This document shows positions 6,464 through 15,145 of a stretch of 64,000 nucleotides of DNA, piece by piece. Numbering within the stretch: position 1 is the first letter of the stretch; each line of letters begins with the position of its first letter. The notes beneath the pieces are model-generated. The model saw only the letters and a program-made list of their open reading frames with translations. It searched no databases and had not been told where the DNA came from. Origin of the DNA: VRUE01 sp963732225 (GTDB lineage Bacteria > Actinomycetota > Thermoleophilia > Solirubrobacterales > 70-9); the NCBI GenBank assembly GCA_963732225.1, contig CAVSYR010000006.1, positions 1-64,000 on the forward strand. Direction: 5' to 3'. The position numbers and the translations under genes were made by a program.

Positions 6464-8341
6464 TCAGCTCCCCGACCCACTCCAGGGCTGATGCAGATGT
6501 TCTCCGGCGAGGCTGAAGCCCGCGCTACCGCTAGTCGTCGCCACGTGTTCGGCCGTTTTGCTGATCGTCCACAGTGTGGTTAAGGGCCCTGTTTCGAGCA
6601 GGTGAGCTTCCTTTGAGACTTCGAATTCCCCACCGGCGTCTTTGAGATAGAGGGTTCCGATCACCGGAACTTTGGCGCCGATTGGGCATTCTGCGCCCGA
6701 TTCGATTGTGGTGAGCGTTTCGCCTTCTACAGCCGTCACTTTGGCGAGCGTCGTCGTGCCTTCGTGCAGGACGAGTTGGCCTTTGAGCGCTTTGCTGGCG
6801 ATCTTGCCTTTTTCGGTCCCAACCTTGGGTTCGCAGGGGGTGCTCGTCGCGCCGTTGAGGCGAGTGATGCAACCGCTGAATAACGCCGTCCCGGTGCCTT
6901 TGCCTTCCGCTTCGATCAGGGTTTTGTCGAGCGAGATGCCGGTGCAGGAGTATTCGACGCTGATGCCGGCGATTTTGGTTGTGAGGACGAGCGCTTTTTC
7001 GGCTTTGGCCGAGAGTTCGGCCGGCAGTTCGGCTTTGGGGCCGATGGTCCAGATCGATTTGCTCCCCGACCCACTCCAGGGCTGATGCAGATGTTCTCCG
7101 GCGAGGCTGAAGCCCGCGCTACCGCTAGTCGTCGCCACGTGTTCGGCCGTTTTGCTGATCGTCCACAGTGTGGTTAAGGGCCCTGTTTCGAGCAGGTGAG
7201 CTTCCTTTGAGACTTCGAATTCCCCACCGGCGTCTTTGAGATAGAGGGTTCCGATCACCGGAACTTTGGCGCCGATTGGGCATTCTGCGCCCGATTCGAT
7301 TGTGGTGAGCGTTTCGCCTTCTACAGCCGTCACTTTGGCGAGCGTCGTCGTGCCTTCGTGCAGGACGAGTTGGCCTTTGAGCGCTTTGCTGGCGATCTTG
7401 CCTTTTTCGGTCCCAACCTTGGGTTCGCAGGGGGTGCTCGTCGCGCCGTTGAGGCGAGTGATGCAACCGCTGAATAACGCCGTCCCGGTGCCTTTGCCTT
7501 CCGCTTCGATCAGGGTTTTGTCGAGCGAGATGCCGGTGCAGGAGTATTCGACGCTGATGCCGGCGATTTTGGTTGTGAGGACGAGCGCTTTTTCGGCTTT
7601 GGCCGAGAGTTCGGCCGGCAGTTCGGCTTTGGGGCCGATGGTCCAGATCGATTTGCTCCCCGACCCACTCCAGGGCTGATGCAGATGTTCTCCGGCGAGG
7701 CTGAAGCCCGCGCTACCGCTAGTCGTCGCCACGTGTTCGGCCGTTTTGCTGATCGTCCACAGTGTGGTTAAGGGCCCTGTTTCGAGCAGGTGAGCTTCCT
7801 TTGAGACTTCGAATTCCCCACCGGCGTCTTTGAGATAGAGGGTTCCGATCACCGGAACTTTGGCGCCGATTGGGCATTCTGCGCCCGATTCGATTGTGGT
7901 GAGCGTTTCGCCTTCTACAGCCGTCACTTTGGCGAGCGTCGTCGTGCCTTCGTGCAGGACGAGTTGGCCTTTGAGCGCTTTGCTGGCGATCTTGCCTTTT
8001 TCGGTCCCAACCTTGGGTTCGCAGGGGGTGCTCGTCGCGCCGTTGAGGCGAGTGATGCAACCGCTGAATAACGCCGTCCCGGTGCCTTTGCCTTCCGCTT
8101 CGATCAGGGTTTTGTCGAGCGAGATGCCGGTGCAGGAGTATTCGACGCTGATGCCGGCGATTTTGGTTGTGAGGACGAGCGCTTTTTCGGCTTTGGCCGA
8201 GAGTTCGGCCGGCAGTTCGGCTTTGGGGCCGATGGTCCAGGTGGGGGCAGCTTCCGCCTTCGCTGTGACGAGCAGACTCGAGCTCACAGTGGCTGTAAAG
8301 CAGATGGCTAGGAATACGAGATGATGCTTTCGAATGCGCAA
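6464..8341 (-). CDS. TKLNG-family exported protein with three identical 198-aa repeats
   Basis: 625 aa. A signal peptide (MRIRKHHLVFLAICF..., cleavage near AEA-A) is followed by three copies of one TKLNG domain that are identical in protein and DNA sequence. Each copy runs from WTIGPKAELPAE through YSCTG, GCITKLNGA, PCEPK, AECPIG and VPVIGTLYLKD to HLHQPWSGSGSKS. Each has four cysteines, fitting two disulfides. No catalytic motif is evident; it looks like a structural or binding module. It faces away from the permease gene at 8428 across an 86-base gap. Exact tandem DNA repeats predict copy-number change by recombination, or could reflect an assembly step. The family is not one I can name. 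Confidence 0.85.
   Translation of the reverse strand: MRIRKHHLVFLAICFTATVSSSLLVTAKAEAAPTWTIGPKAELPAELSAKAEKALVLTTKIAGISVEYSCTGISLDKTLIEAEGKGTGTALFSGCITRLNGATSTPCEPKVGTEKGKIASKALKGQLVLHEGTTTLAKVTAVEGETLTTIESGAECPIGAKVPVIGTLYLKDAGGEFEVSKEAHLLETGPLTTLWTISKTAEHVATTSGSAGFSLAGEHLHQPWSGSGSKSIWTIGPKAELPAELSAKAEKALVLTTKIAGISVEYSCTGISLDKTLIEAEGKGTGTALFSGCITRLNGATSTPCEPKVGTEKGKIASKALKGQLVLHEGTTTLAKVTAVEGETLTTIESGAECPIGAKVPVIGTLYLKDAGGEFEVSKEAHLLETGPLTTLWTISKTAEHVATTSGSAGFSLAGEHLHQPWSGSGSKSIWTIGPKAELPAELSAKAEKALVLTTKIAGISVEYSCTGISLDKTLIEAEGKGTGTALFSGCITRLNGATSTPCEPKVGTEKGKIASKALKGQLVLHEGTTTLAKVTAVEGETLTTIESGAECPIGAKVPVIGTLYLKDAGGEFEVSKEAHLLETGPLTTLWTISKTAEHVATTSGSAGFSLAGEHLHQPWSGSGS
6467..8240. repeat. 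Three exact tandem 594-bp repeats
   Basis: The block starting GCTCCCCGACCCACTCC recurs at 6467, 7061 and 7655 with no difference I can find by reading. The array ends at 8240 in GATGGTCCAG, giving 1774 bp or 2.99 units. The period is a multiple of three, so gain or loss of units keeps the frame. It lies entirely within the TKLNG gene on the minus strand. Confidence 0.92.
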
Positions 8342-8427
8342 GGTCGACGCTCCTCTGGTTGGGCGTAGGCGGTTGAAGCAAAAGATAAAAGAAATAAACT
8401 GAAAATGTTGAGCAAAAAGGACGCCTG

Positions 8428-10326
8428 ATGGCCCAGCGCATCCCCCGCGATGAATCGCTGAGCCGCGTTCACGGCGTTGGGGCGCTGTTCGCCGCCGCCT
8501 ACGGCAACGTCGGCTCCTCGATCTACTATGCGCTTGGCGTTACGGCGGCGTTTGCGCTGGGCTTGACGCCTGTCGCCTTCGTCATCTCGGGCTTGATCTT
8601 CGCCGCCACGGCGGCGACCTATGCCGAGGCGACGGTGATGTTCCCGGAGGCTGGCGGCTCCTCGAGCTTCGCCCGCCACGCCTTCAACGAGCTCGTCAGC
8701 TTCATCGCGGCCTGGGGGCAGATGCTCAATTACACGATCACGGTCGCGATCTCGGCCTTCTTCGTGCCTCACTACCTGGCGGTCTTTTGGCCCTGGCTTG
8801 GCGACAGCCCCGGTGACATCATCGGTGGCGCGGTCTTGATCCTCGCTCTGGCGCTGATCAACATCCGCGGCACCGAGGAGTCGGCGAAGCTCAACCTGAT
8901 CCTCGCCATCGCCGACCTCGCAACCCAGGTTGTCCTCGTGGGAATCGGCCTCGTCCTCGTCTTCAGCCCGCAGGTCCTGGTCGACAACGTTCACCTCGGT
9001 GTCGCGCCGACCTGGAGCGACTTCGCGCTCGGTATCGCGGTCGGGATGATCGCCTACACCGGCATCGAGACGATCTCGAACATGGCCGAGGAGGCCAAGG
9101 ACGCGGCCAAAACGATCCCGAAAAGCGTCGGCCTGGTGGTGGTCGCGGTCCTCGGTCTCTACCTGCTGATTCCGATCGTCGCCCTCTCGGCGATGCCGGT
9201 GGTCAAGGACGCAGCGGGCCATTACACGACGGCGCTCGGCTCGAAGTTCGCCGATGACCCGATCCTCGGCATCGTCGAGAACCTCGGCCTCTCATCGGGC
9301 CCGACGGAAATCCTCCGCTATTACGTCGGCGTGCTGGCGGCGGTGATCCTGCTGATCGCCACCAACGCCGGCCTGATCGGCGTCTCCCGCCTCACCTACT
9401 CGATGGGCCAGCATCGCCAGCTTCCCGAGGGCCTGCGCCAGGTCCACCCCAAGTACCGCACCCCCTACATCGCGATCCTGATCTTCGCCGCGATCGCGAT
9501 CGTTACCCTGATTCCCGGCAAGACCGACTTCCTGGCGACGATGTACTCGTTCGGGGCGATGCTCTCCTTCACGATCGCCCACGTCGCGGTGATCCAGCTG
9601 CGCCGCCGCCAGTCCGGCGTCGAGCGGCCCTGGAAGCCTCCACTCAACTTCCGCGCCTTCGGCACCGATGTGCCGCTCACGGCCGTCCTCGGCGGCCTCG
9701 GCACCTTTGCCGCCTGGATCGTCGTGATGGCGCTCAACCCGCGCACGCTCATCGTCGGCACTGGCTGGATGGCGCTCGGCATCCTCGTCTACGTCCTCTA
9801 CCGCCGCAATCAAGGTCTGCCCCTGACCGAGACAGTCAAGGTGCTGACCCCCGAGCCGCTTGGGGTCGAGGAGATCGAGTACCGCAGCGTCCTGGTCGCC
9901 TTCGAGGATGACCAGCCCTTCTCCGAGGAGGTGGTCGCCACCGCGATCAAGCTCGCCTCCAAGCGCCGCCGCGGGATCCACGTGCACTCGATGCTGACCG
10001 TACCGACCCACCTGCCACTGAACGCCGAGCTGCCTGACCAGGAGGGAGAGGCGCAGAGCAAGATCGAGCAGGCGAAGCTGATCGGCGGTCAGCGGGTGAC
10101 CGGTCACGTCGAGCGGGTCCGGCCCGGTCAGGCCGGCTACGACATTGCCGATGAGGCAAAGCTGATCAACGCGGCGGCCGTGGTCGTCGGCCTGCGCTAT
10201 CGCAACGGCCGCCCCCTCTACGACAAGACTCTGCAGACGGTCCTGGGCGAGCGCCCCTGTCGCGTCATCGTCGTCTCCGAACAGGGAGCGCAACGGGGCA
10301 CCGAGATATCGCCTGCGCTCGCCTAG
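8428..10326 (+). CDS. APC-family amino acid permease with C-terminal UspA-like domain
   Basis: 632 aa. The first 465 residues contain about 12 hydrophobic segments with APC-superfamily signatures: GNVGSSIYYALG near the start, the GGSSSFARHAFNEL block in helix 3, and the conserved YTGIETISNMAEEAKD. The last 150 residues (YRSVLVAFEDD to VIVVSEQG) resemble a universal stress protein domain on the cytoplasmic side, which could bind ATP and regulate transport. The substrate cannot be read from sequence. The small membrane gene and a second permease of the same design follow closely, so the three probably form a unit. Confidence 0.87.
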   Translation: MAQRIPRDESLSRVHGVGALFAAAYGNVGSSIYYALGVTAAFALGLTPVAFVISGLIFAATAATYAEATVMFPEAGGSSSFARHAFNELVSFIAAWGQMLNYTITVAISAFFVPHYLAVFWPWLGDSPGDIIGGAVLILALALINIRGTEESAKLNLILAIADLATQVVLVGIGLVLVFSPQVLVDNVHLGVAPTWSDFALGIAVGMIAYTGIETISNMAEEAKDAAKTIPKSVGLVVVAVLGLYLLIPIVALSAMPVVKDAAGHYTTALGSKFADDPILGIVENLGLSSGPTEILRYYVGVLAAVILLIATNAGLIGVSRLTYSMGQHRQLPEGLRQVHPKYRTPYIAILIFAAIAIVTLIPGKTDFLATMYSFGAMLSFTIAHVAVIQLRRRQSGVERPWKPPLNFRAFGTDVPLTAVLGGLGTFAAWIVVMALNPRTLIVGTGWMALGILVYVLYRRNQGLPLTETVKVLTPEPLGVEEIEYRSVLVAFEDDQPFSEEVVATAIKLASKRRRGIHVHSMLTVPTHLPLNAELPDQEGEAQSKIEQAKLIGGQRVTGHVERVRPGQAGYDIADEAKLINAAAVVVGLRYRNGRPLYDKTLQTVLGERPCRVIVVSEQGAQRGTEISPALA

Positions 10327-10336
10327 AATCGCTCGC

Positions 10337-10525
10337 GTGGCCTCTCCCGAGCGGATCTATCAGGGCTCCGTCCGCGCCTTCTCGCTCGCCTTCATCGTTC
10401 TCGGCCTGCTGCTCCTCGTCGCCACCCTCGCCAACGGCGGCGGTCCGCTCTCGGTTGGCACCCTGCTCGGCATCGCCTTCCTTGCCGTCGGCGCCGGTCG
10501 GCTCTGGATAGCGTCTCGTACGTGA
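10337..10525 (+). CDS. Small two-helix membrane protein
   Basis: 62 aa from GTG. Two hydrophobic helices (about residues 13-31 and 38-58) are separated by a short GG turn. It starts 10 bases after the permease at 8428 and overlaps the next permease by 4 bases, so it is probably co-translated with it. A TAGAAT box 7 bases before the GTG would make a leaderless transcript, though it overlaps the previous stop codon. Perhaps an accessory of the permeases; I recognise no family. Confidence 0.65.
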   Translation: MASPERIYQGSVRAFSLAFIVLGLLLLVATLANGGGPLSVGTLLGIAFLAVGAGRLWIASRT

Positions 10526-12555
10526 GCACGCCGGCCCAGGACGAAAAGTCGCCGCAGCCGCCCGAGCAGCCTTCGAAACCGCGGCTGGAGCCGCTCCTGC
10601 AGCGCGCCACTGGCGTGCCAGGGCTCTTCGTCGCCGTCTACTCGGCGGTCGGCTTCTCGATCTACTTCTCGCTCGGCGTCGTCGCCGATCGTGGCCTCGG
10701 ACTGACGCCCGTCATCTTCCTGGCCGCTGGCCTGCTCTTCGTCGTCACTACGCTCAGCTACGTCGAGGGCGGGGCGATGCTGCGCGAACGCGGCGGCTCC
10801 TCGAGCTTCGCTCGCAACGCCTTCAACGAGCTGATCGCCTTTATCGCCGGTTGGGCGATCCTGATCGACTACCTGATCGTCGCCGCCCTGGCGGCGATCT
10901 CGGTCCCGCATTACCTGGAGCCGATCTCGCACAACCTCTCCGAGGCCGGCTGGGAGATCGGCATCGCCGGCGCCGTGATCGTCGCGGCCTGCGTGCTCAA
11001 CATGCTCAACATCACCGGCCGCAGCCGCGAGCGGCCGCTGGCGATCCTCGCGCTCGCCGATATCGCGCTGCAGCTGGCCGTGATCGTCGTCGGCGTGCTC
11101 GCGGTCTTCCACCCCGACCGCCTCACCGACCAGATCAACCTCTTCACCAGTCCCGACTTCCACGACATCGTCTACGCCTCCGTGGTGGCGATGCTCGCCT
11201 ACGCCGGCATCGAGGCCGCCTCGGACCTCGCTCCCGACATCAACGTCAACCCGCGCGACCTCAAGCGCATCGTCTCGGTTGGCGCCATGGCGGTGCCGCT
11301 GGTCTATGCCGGCATGGCGGCAATCGCGCTGATGGCGGTACCGGTCGTCGCCGGGCCCCACGGCCCCGAAACCGCCCTTGGCCACCGCTACGTCGAGGCG
11401 CCGGTGCTCGGCGTCGTCTCTGCCTACCACCCGGTCTGGGTCTCCGACGCGATGCGCTGGCTAGTCGTCCTCATTGCCACCCCGGTCCTCTTCTGGGCCG
11501 TTACGACGGCACTGCTCGGCGTCTCCCGCCATATCTACACGCTGGCGATCAACCGCCAGATCCCCAGCTGGCTGGGCAAGCTCAACAGCCGCCACGCGAC
11601 GCCGCAGGTGGCGATCGCGATCTCCGGTGTGATCGCGATCGGCCTGGTGCTGCCGACCAACGTCAAGCTGCTCGCCGGCCTCTACGCCTTCGGCGCGATG
11701 CTGGCGATCACGATCGCCCAGCTCTCGATCCTGCGCCTGCGCGTCACTCAGCCCGACCGTCCGCGTCCCTTCCGCGTCCCCCTCGACGTCGAGTGGCGCG
11801 GCGCCCAGCTGCCACTGCCCGCGCTTGTCGGCGGCGTAGTCAGCGCCCTCGCTTTCATCAGCGTGCTGATCTACCACGACACCGCCCGCTGGGTCGGCCT
11901 CAGCTGGATGACCTTCGGCCTGCTCTTCTACGTCATCTACCGCAAGGGCTTCGAGGGGACGACGCTGACCAAGCGCGTCACCGTCAGCGAGAAGGCGCTG
12001 ACCAAGCAGGTGCCGGAAGTCGCCTTCCGCAACATCCTCGTGCCCGTCTTCGGTACCAAGCTCGACGACGACATCGTCGCCACCGCCGGCCGGCTCGCCG
12101 CGGCCGAGCAGGAGGAGGCCGAGAGCGGGGAGGAGGAGACCCGGCTCGACCTCGTCTACGTGATCGAGGTGCCTCTGACCCTGCCGCTCGACGCCGAGCT
12201 GCCGGCCGAAATCGAGGAGGGGGCGCAGCGCGCCCTGAAGCGGGCCAGCGACGTCGGCGAGGAGTACGAGGACGTCAACGTAACCGCCGAGGTGGTGCGG
12301 GCTCGCGGCATCGGCGCCGGCATCGTCGAATCCGCCCGCCGCTACAACTCCGAGGCGATCGTGATCGGTGGCGAGCCCCCGACCAAGATCAAGGGCGGCG
12401 CCAGGCTTGGCGGCATCGGCGCTGCCAAGCCCGCCGAGATCGGCGCCGCTACTGAGTACGTCTTGAAGAAAGCGCCCTGCCGGGTGCTGCTGACGGCGCC
12501 GCCTGAAACTTCGCCTGAGCCGATAGTTCCAGCCTCAAATGAAGCCGGTGCGTGA
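10522..12555 (+). CDS. APC-family amino acid permease with C-terminal UspA-like domain
   Basis: 677 aa from GTG, overlapping the small membrane gene by 4 bases. It has the same layout as the 8428 gene: a Pro-rich cytoplasmic N-terminus, about 12 hydrophobic segments with GFSIYFSLG and GGSSSFARNAFNEL signatures and YAGIEAASDLAPD, then a UspA-like tail from about residue 505 (FRNILVPVFGTKLDDD to CRVLLTAPP). The tail has an acidic insertion (EQEEAESGEEET). The pair probably arose by duplication, and the two may work as partners or serve different amino acids. A perfect 16-bp terminator hairpin starts inside its last codons. Confidence 0.87.
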   Translation: MSTPAQDEKSPQPPEQPSKPRLEPLLQRATGVPGLFVAVYSAVGFSIYFSLGVVADRGLGLTPVIFLAAGLLFVVTTLSYVEGGAMLRERGGSSSFARNAFNELIAFIAGWAILIDYLIVAALAAISVPHYLEPISHNLSEAGWEIGIAGAVIVAACVLNMLNITGRSRERPLAILALADIALQLAVIVVGVLAVFHPDRLTDQINLFTSPDFHDIVYASVVAMLAYAGIEAASDLAPDINVNPRDLKRIVSVGAMAVPLVYAGMAAIALMAVPVVAGPHGPETALGHRYVEAPVLGVVSAYHPVWVSDAMRWLVVLIATPVLFWAVTTALLGVSRHIYTLAINRQIPSWLGKLNSRHATPQVAIAISGVIAIGLVLPTNVKLLAGLYAFGAMLAITIAQLSILRLRVTQPDRPRPFRVPLDVEWRGAQLPLPALVGGVVSALAFISVLIYHDTARWVGLSWMTFGLLFYVIYRKGFEGTTLTKRVTVSEKALTKQVPEVAFRNILVPVFGTKLDDDIVATAGRLAAAEQEEAESGEEETRLDLVYVIEVPLTLPLDAELPAEIEEGAQRALKRASDVGEEYEDVNVTAEVVRARGIGAGIVESARRYNSEAIVIGGEPPTKIKGGARLGGIGAAKPAEIGAATEYVLKKAPCRVLLTAPPETSPEPIVPASNEAGA

Positions 12556-12582
12556 GCGATCCACCGGGATCGCTCACGCACC
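12547..12582 (+). terminator. Hairpin terminator after the permease unit
   Basis: 16-bp perfect stem, GGTGCGTGAGCGATCC against GGATCGCTCACGCACC, with loop ACCG, overlapping the permease stop. It separates this unit from the converging TKLNG gene. Little T follows, so efficiency is uncertain. Confidence 0.72.
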
Positions 12583-12626
12583 TTCCGATGGCTCTTTGGG
12601 CGTTCTCTAAGCCCATGGCGCGTGGG

Positions 12627-14573
12627 CTATTCAGGTACACCGCTCCAAAGTAGTCCGGCGTGTACGCCCGCTAGCGCCGTCACGATGCTTCCGTCAATCG
12701 TGATTTTGTGTTCTTCCGTTTTGCTGATGGCCCAGAGTTCGGTTAAGGGGCCGGCGGAAGCTAAATGAGTGACCGCTTCTGTACCGATGGATGAATCTTG
12801 AAGGGTCAATTTACCTATGATCGGAGTTTTGCTTCCAATCGCACATTCAGCGCTGAATTCGAGTGTTGCCAGAGTTTCGCCTTCGGTTGCTTCGAGGCGA
12901 ACGATTCCGGCGCCTTCGTGTAAGACCAGAGATCCTTTCAGCAATTTAGTTTTAATGACCCCTGCTTCTGTGCCTCCACTGACAGGTTCACATGCACCGC
13001 TTGTCACTCCGTTCAGCTTTGTCGTGCAACCCGAAAACTTCAGCTGTGAGCCAAAAGTGACGGCTCCTTTTGGTTCCAGTTTTGCGTTAATAGCTTGCAG
13101 AGAGCTGCATAAATATTCAACTTTAGTCGCTGCAATTTTGGTTAAGACCGTGGCATCGTTTTTCTCTAGTTCTTTAACAGTTACAGCAGGTATTAAGGCT
13201 GGCGTAACTTCAGCACCTTTGACTCTCCAGCCGGGGCCCGGAGCAGGGGCTATCACGAAGCCACTCCAGGAAAGCCCCGCGTGAGAGCTGGCCAGCCGAA
13301 CGACGGCGCTTCCGTCGAGGGTGACTTTGTGTTCTTCGGTTTTACTGACAGCCCAGAGTTCCGTTAAGGGTCCTGCAACCACTAAATGCGTTTCGGCTTC
13401 CGTGGCAAAGGACGAGTCTTTCAGCGTTACTTTGCCGAGCAGCGGAATTTTCGTGCCTACTGAGCAGGTGGCGCTGGTTTCAATTGTCGCGATGGTTTCG
13501 CCCGACGCGGGTTCGAGTCGCACGAGGCCAGAGCCTTCGTGATATATCAGCGTGCCTTTTAGCGCCTGGGAAGAGATTGCTCCGGGTTCGACGCCTTTGT
13601 TGTTGGGTTCGCAGGCGCCATTTTCTTTTTCGTTGAGCTTGGTGAGGCAGCCGGAGAAGTTGACCTGAGATTCTGAGGACAGTGTCCCTTTCGACTGGAG
13701 TTTTACTCCAGAGAGTTGCGTCGCGGTACATAAGACTTCAACTTTGACCCCTGCGATTTTCGTTAACAGGGTGGCGTCGTTGCCCTCGAGTTCATTTGCG
13801 GCTACGAGTGGCGATAATTCGGTTCCGATTGCGGTCCCTTTGACGAGCCATGTCGTTTCTTTGGGTGGTACTGGAACATTTCCGCTCCACGAAAGACCAG
13901 CATGGACTCCTCCAAGCTTGAATATCATGCTGCCGTCGAAGGTGAGCTTGTGTTCGGTGGTTTTGCTTATGACCCAGAGTTCCGTTGCTGGAGATTCCGT
14001 TGCTAAGTGTGTTTCAGCTTCTGTTCCCAAGGCGGAATCTTTGAAGACCATGTTTCCGATCATCGCGGTTTTGGCACCAATTGAGCATTCGGCACCCATT
14101 TCAAGAGTGGCCAATGTTTCGCCGGTGGTCGGTTCGAATCGGACGACGCCGGAGCTTTCAAGGGCGACGAGTTGGCCTTTGAGGAGGCTCGTTTTGATGA
14201 CGCCGGTTTCTGTGCCTCCGCTGACCGGTTCGCATGGTCCGCTAGTCGTCCCGTTCAGCTTTGTGATGCAGCCCGTGTACTTGAGTTGCGATTCGAAGGC
14301 GATCACGCCCGCTGGTTTCAGTTTTACGTTGATCGGCTGCAGCGTCGTGCATAAGAATTCAACTTTGATGCCGGAAATGGTCGTTAAGAGAGTGGCTTTG
14401 CTGCCCTCGATTTCTTTGATCGCGACTGCCGGCGATAATTCGGTAGTGACTTCTTTGCCGCTTACTCTCCAGCTCGCGGCGCTAGCGCCACTGGCGCCAG
14501 CCACCAGCGTCACCGCGTAGAGCGCGAGGGTCAGCAGGCCCAACGTTCTGGTCATGTGCTTGAGGCGAGACAC
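12627..14573 (-). CDS. TKLNG-family exported protein with three diverged domains
   Basis: 648 aa from a GTG start with GGGG 5 bases upstream (MSRLKHMTRTLG). The open frame extends further up to 14657, but without a signal or binding site. A signal peptide is followed by three TKLNG domains of about 200 aa each, beginning SWRVSGKEV, TWLVKGTAIG and GWRVKGAEV, joined by Pro-rich linkers (VPVPPKET, VIAPAPGPG). Each repeats TKLNG, CEP, an EC-IG segment, ISKTEEHK or TTEHK, and HAGLSWSG or HAGLLWSG. Unlike the 6464 gene, the domains are clearly diverged, so this is an older triplication. Likely surface or secreted; function unknown. Confidence 0.83.
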   Translation of the reverse strand: MSRLKHMTRTLGLLTLALYAVTLVAGASGASAASWRVSGKEVTTELSPAVAIKEIEGSKATLLTTISGIKVEFLCTTLQPINVKLKPAGVIAFESQLKYTGCITKLNGTTSGPCEPVSGGTETGVIKTSLLKGQLVALESSGVVRFEPTTGETLATLEMGAECSIGAKTAMIGNMVFKDSALGTEAETHLATESPATELWVISKTTEHKLTFDGSMIFKLGGVHAGLSWSGNVPVPPKETTWLVKGTAIGTELSPLVAANELEGNDATLLTKIAGVKVEVLCTATQLSGVKLQSKGTLSSESQVNFSGCLTKLNEKENGACEPNNKGVEPGAISSQALKGTLIYHEGSGLVRLEPASGETIATIETSATCSVGTKIPLLGKVTLKDSSFATEAETHLVVAGPLTELWAVSKTEEHKVTLDGSAVVRLASSHAGLSWSGFVIAPAPGPGWRVKGAEVTPALIPAVTVKELEKNDATVLTKIAATKVEYLCSSLQAINAKLEPKGAVTFGSQLKFSGCTTKLNGVTSGACEPVSGGTEAGVIKTKLLKGSLVLHEGAGIVRLEATEGETLATLEFSAECAIGSKTPIIGKLTLQDSSIGTEAVTHLASAGPLTELWAISKTEEHKITIDGSIVTALAGVHAGLLWSGVPE

Positions 14574-14704
14574 TTGGTCCCCTTTCGTCGAATTTGCGCT
14601 TTGAAAAGTAAATACTTTTCGGTAGCCGACCTTCCCATCCTGGGAATGGCATGGCAAGGGGCCTGGACGGCCAGACGAGGCGTTTGCGGGCTAGACTCAC
14701 GCCC

Positions 14705-15145
14705 ATGTTCATCCTGATCGTTGGCTGTGGCCGCGTTGGCTCCTCTGTCGCTCGCTCGATGCTGAGCGAGGGGCACGAAGTCTCCTGCCTCGACGAGGAT
14801 CCCGAGTCGCACGCGCGGCTCGAGGTCGGGCTCGACAAGGGCTGGGAGGACCTCGGTGGCCAGTTCACGGTCGGGGCCGGCCTGGAGACCGACGCTCTGG
14901 TCGCCGCCGGGATCGAGAACGCCGATGCCTTCATCGCCTCCACCGACGGCGACAACACCAACATCGTCATCGCCCAGATCGCCCAGCGCCGTTACAACGT
15001 GCCGACCGTGATTGCCCGCATCCTCGACCCGCTGCGGGCCGAATGGTACGAGCGCCAGGGCATGCACACGGTCTGCCCAACCCGGGTCGCGATCGACATG
15101 CTCGAGAGCGCCGTTCGCGAGGGCGACGTGCGCGAGGCCTCCTGA
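14705..15145 (+). CDS. TrkA-type NAD-binding protein (RCK_N only)
   Basis: 146 aa consisting of one Rossmann-type RCK_N domain. The dinucleotide motif is ILIVGCGRVGSSVA at the very N-terminus, with an acidic residue ending strand 2 (SCLDEDP). It lacks the C-terminal RCK_C ligand domain that its neighbour has. TrkA/Ktr proteins control potassium uptake by sensing NAD(H) or nucleotides, and paired trkA genes of this kind (ceoB-ceoC) are known in actinobacteria. The TGA overlaps the ATG of the next gene by one base. A TAGACT box 7 bases before the ATG suggests a leaderless mRNA. No trkH/ktrB pore gene is present in this window. Confidence 0.85.
   Translation: MFILIVGCGRVGSSVARSMLSEGHEVSCLDEDPESHARLEVGLDKGWEDLGGQFTVGAGLETDALVAAGIENADAFIASTDGDNTNIVIAQIAQRRYNVPTVIARILDPLRAEWYERQGMHTVCPTRVAIDMLESAVREGDVREAS

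Noticed and set aside
6467..8240. Tandem repeat array as a possible CRISPR or mobile element
   Set aside because: The repeats are 594 bp, in frame and coding for a protein domain, with no spacers, terminal repeats or transposase.
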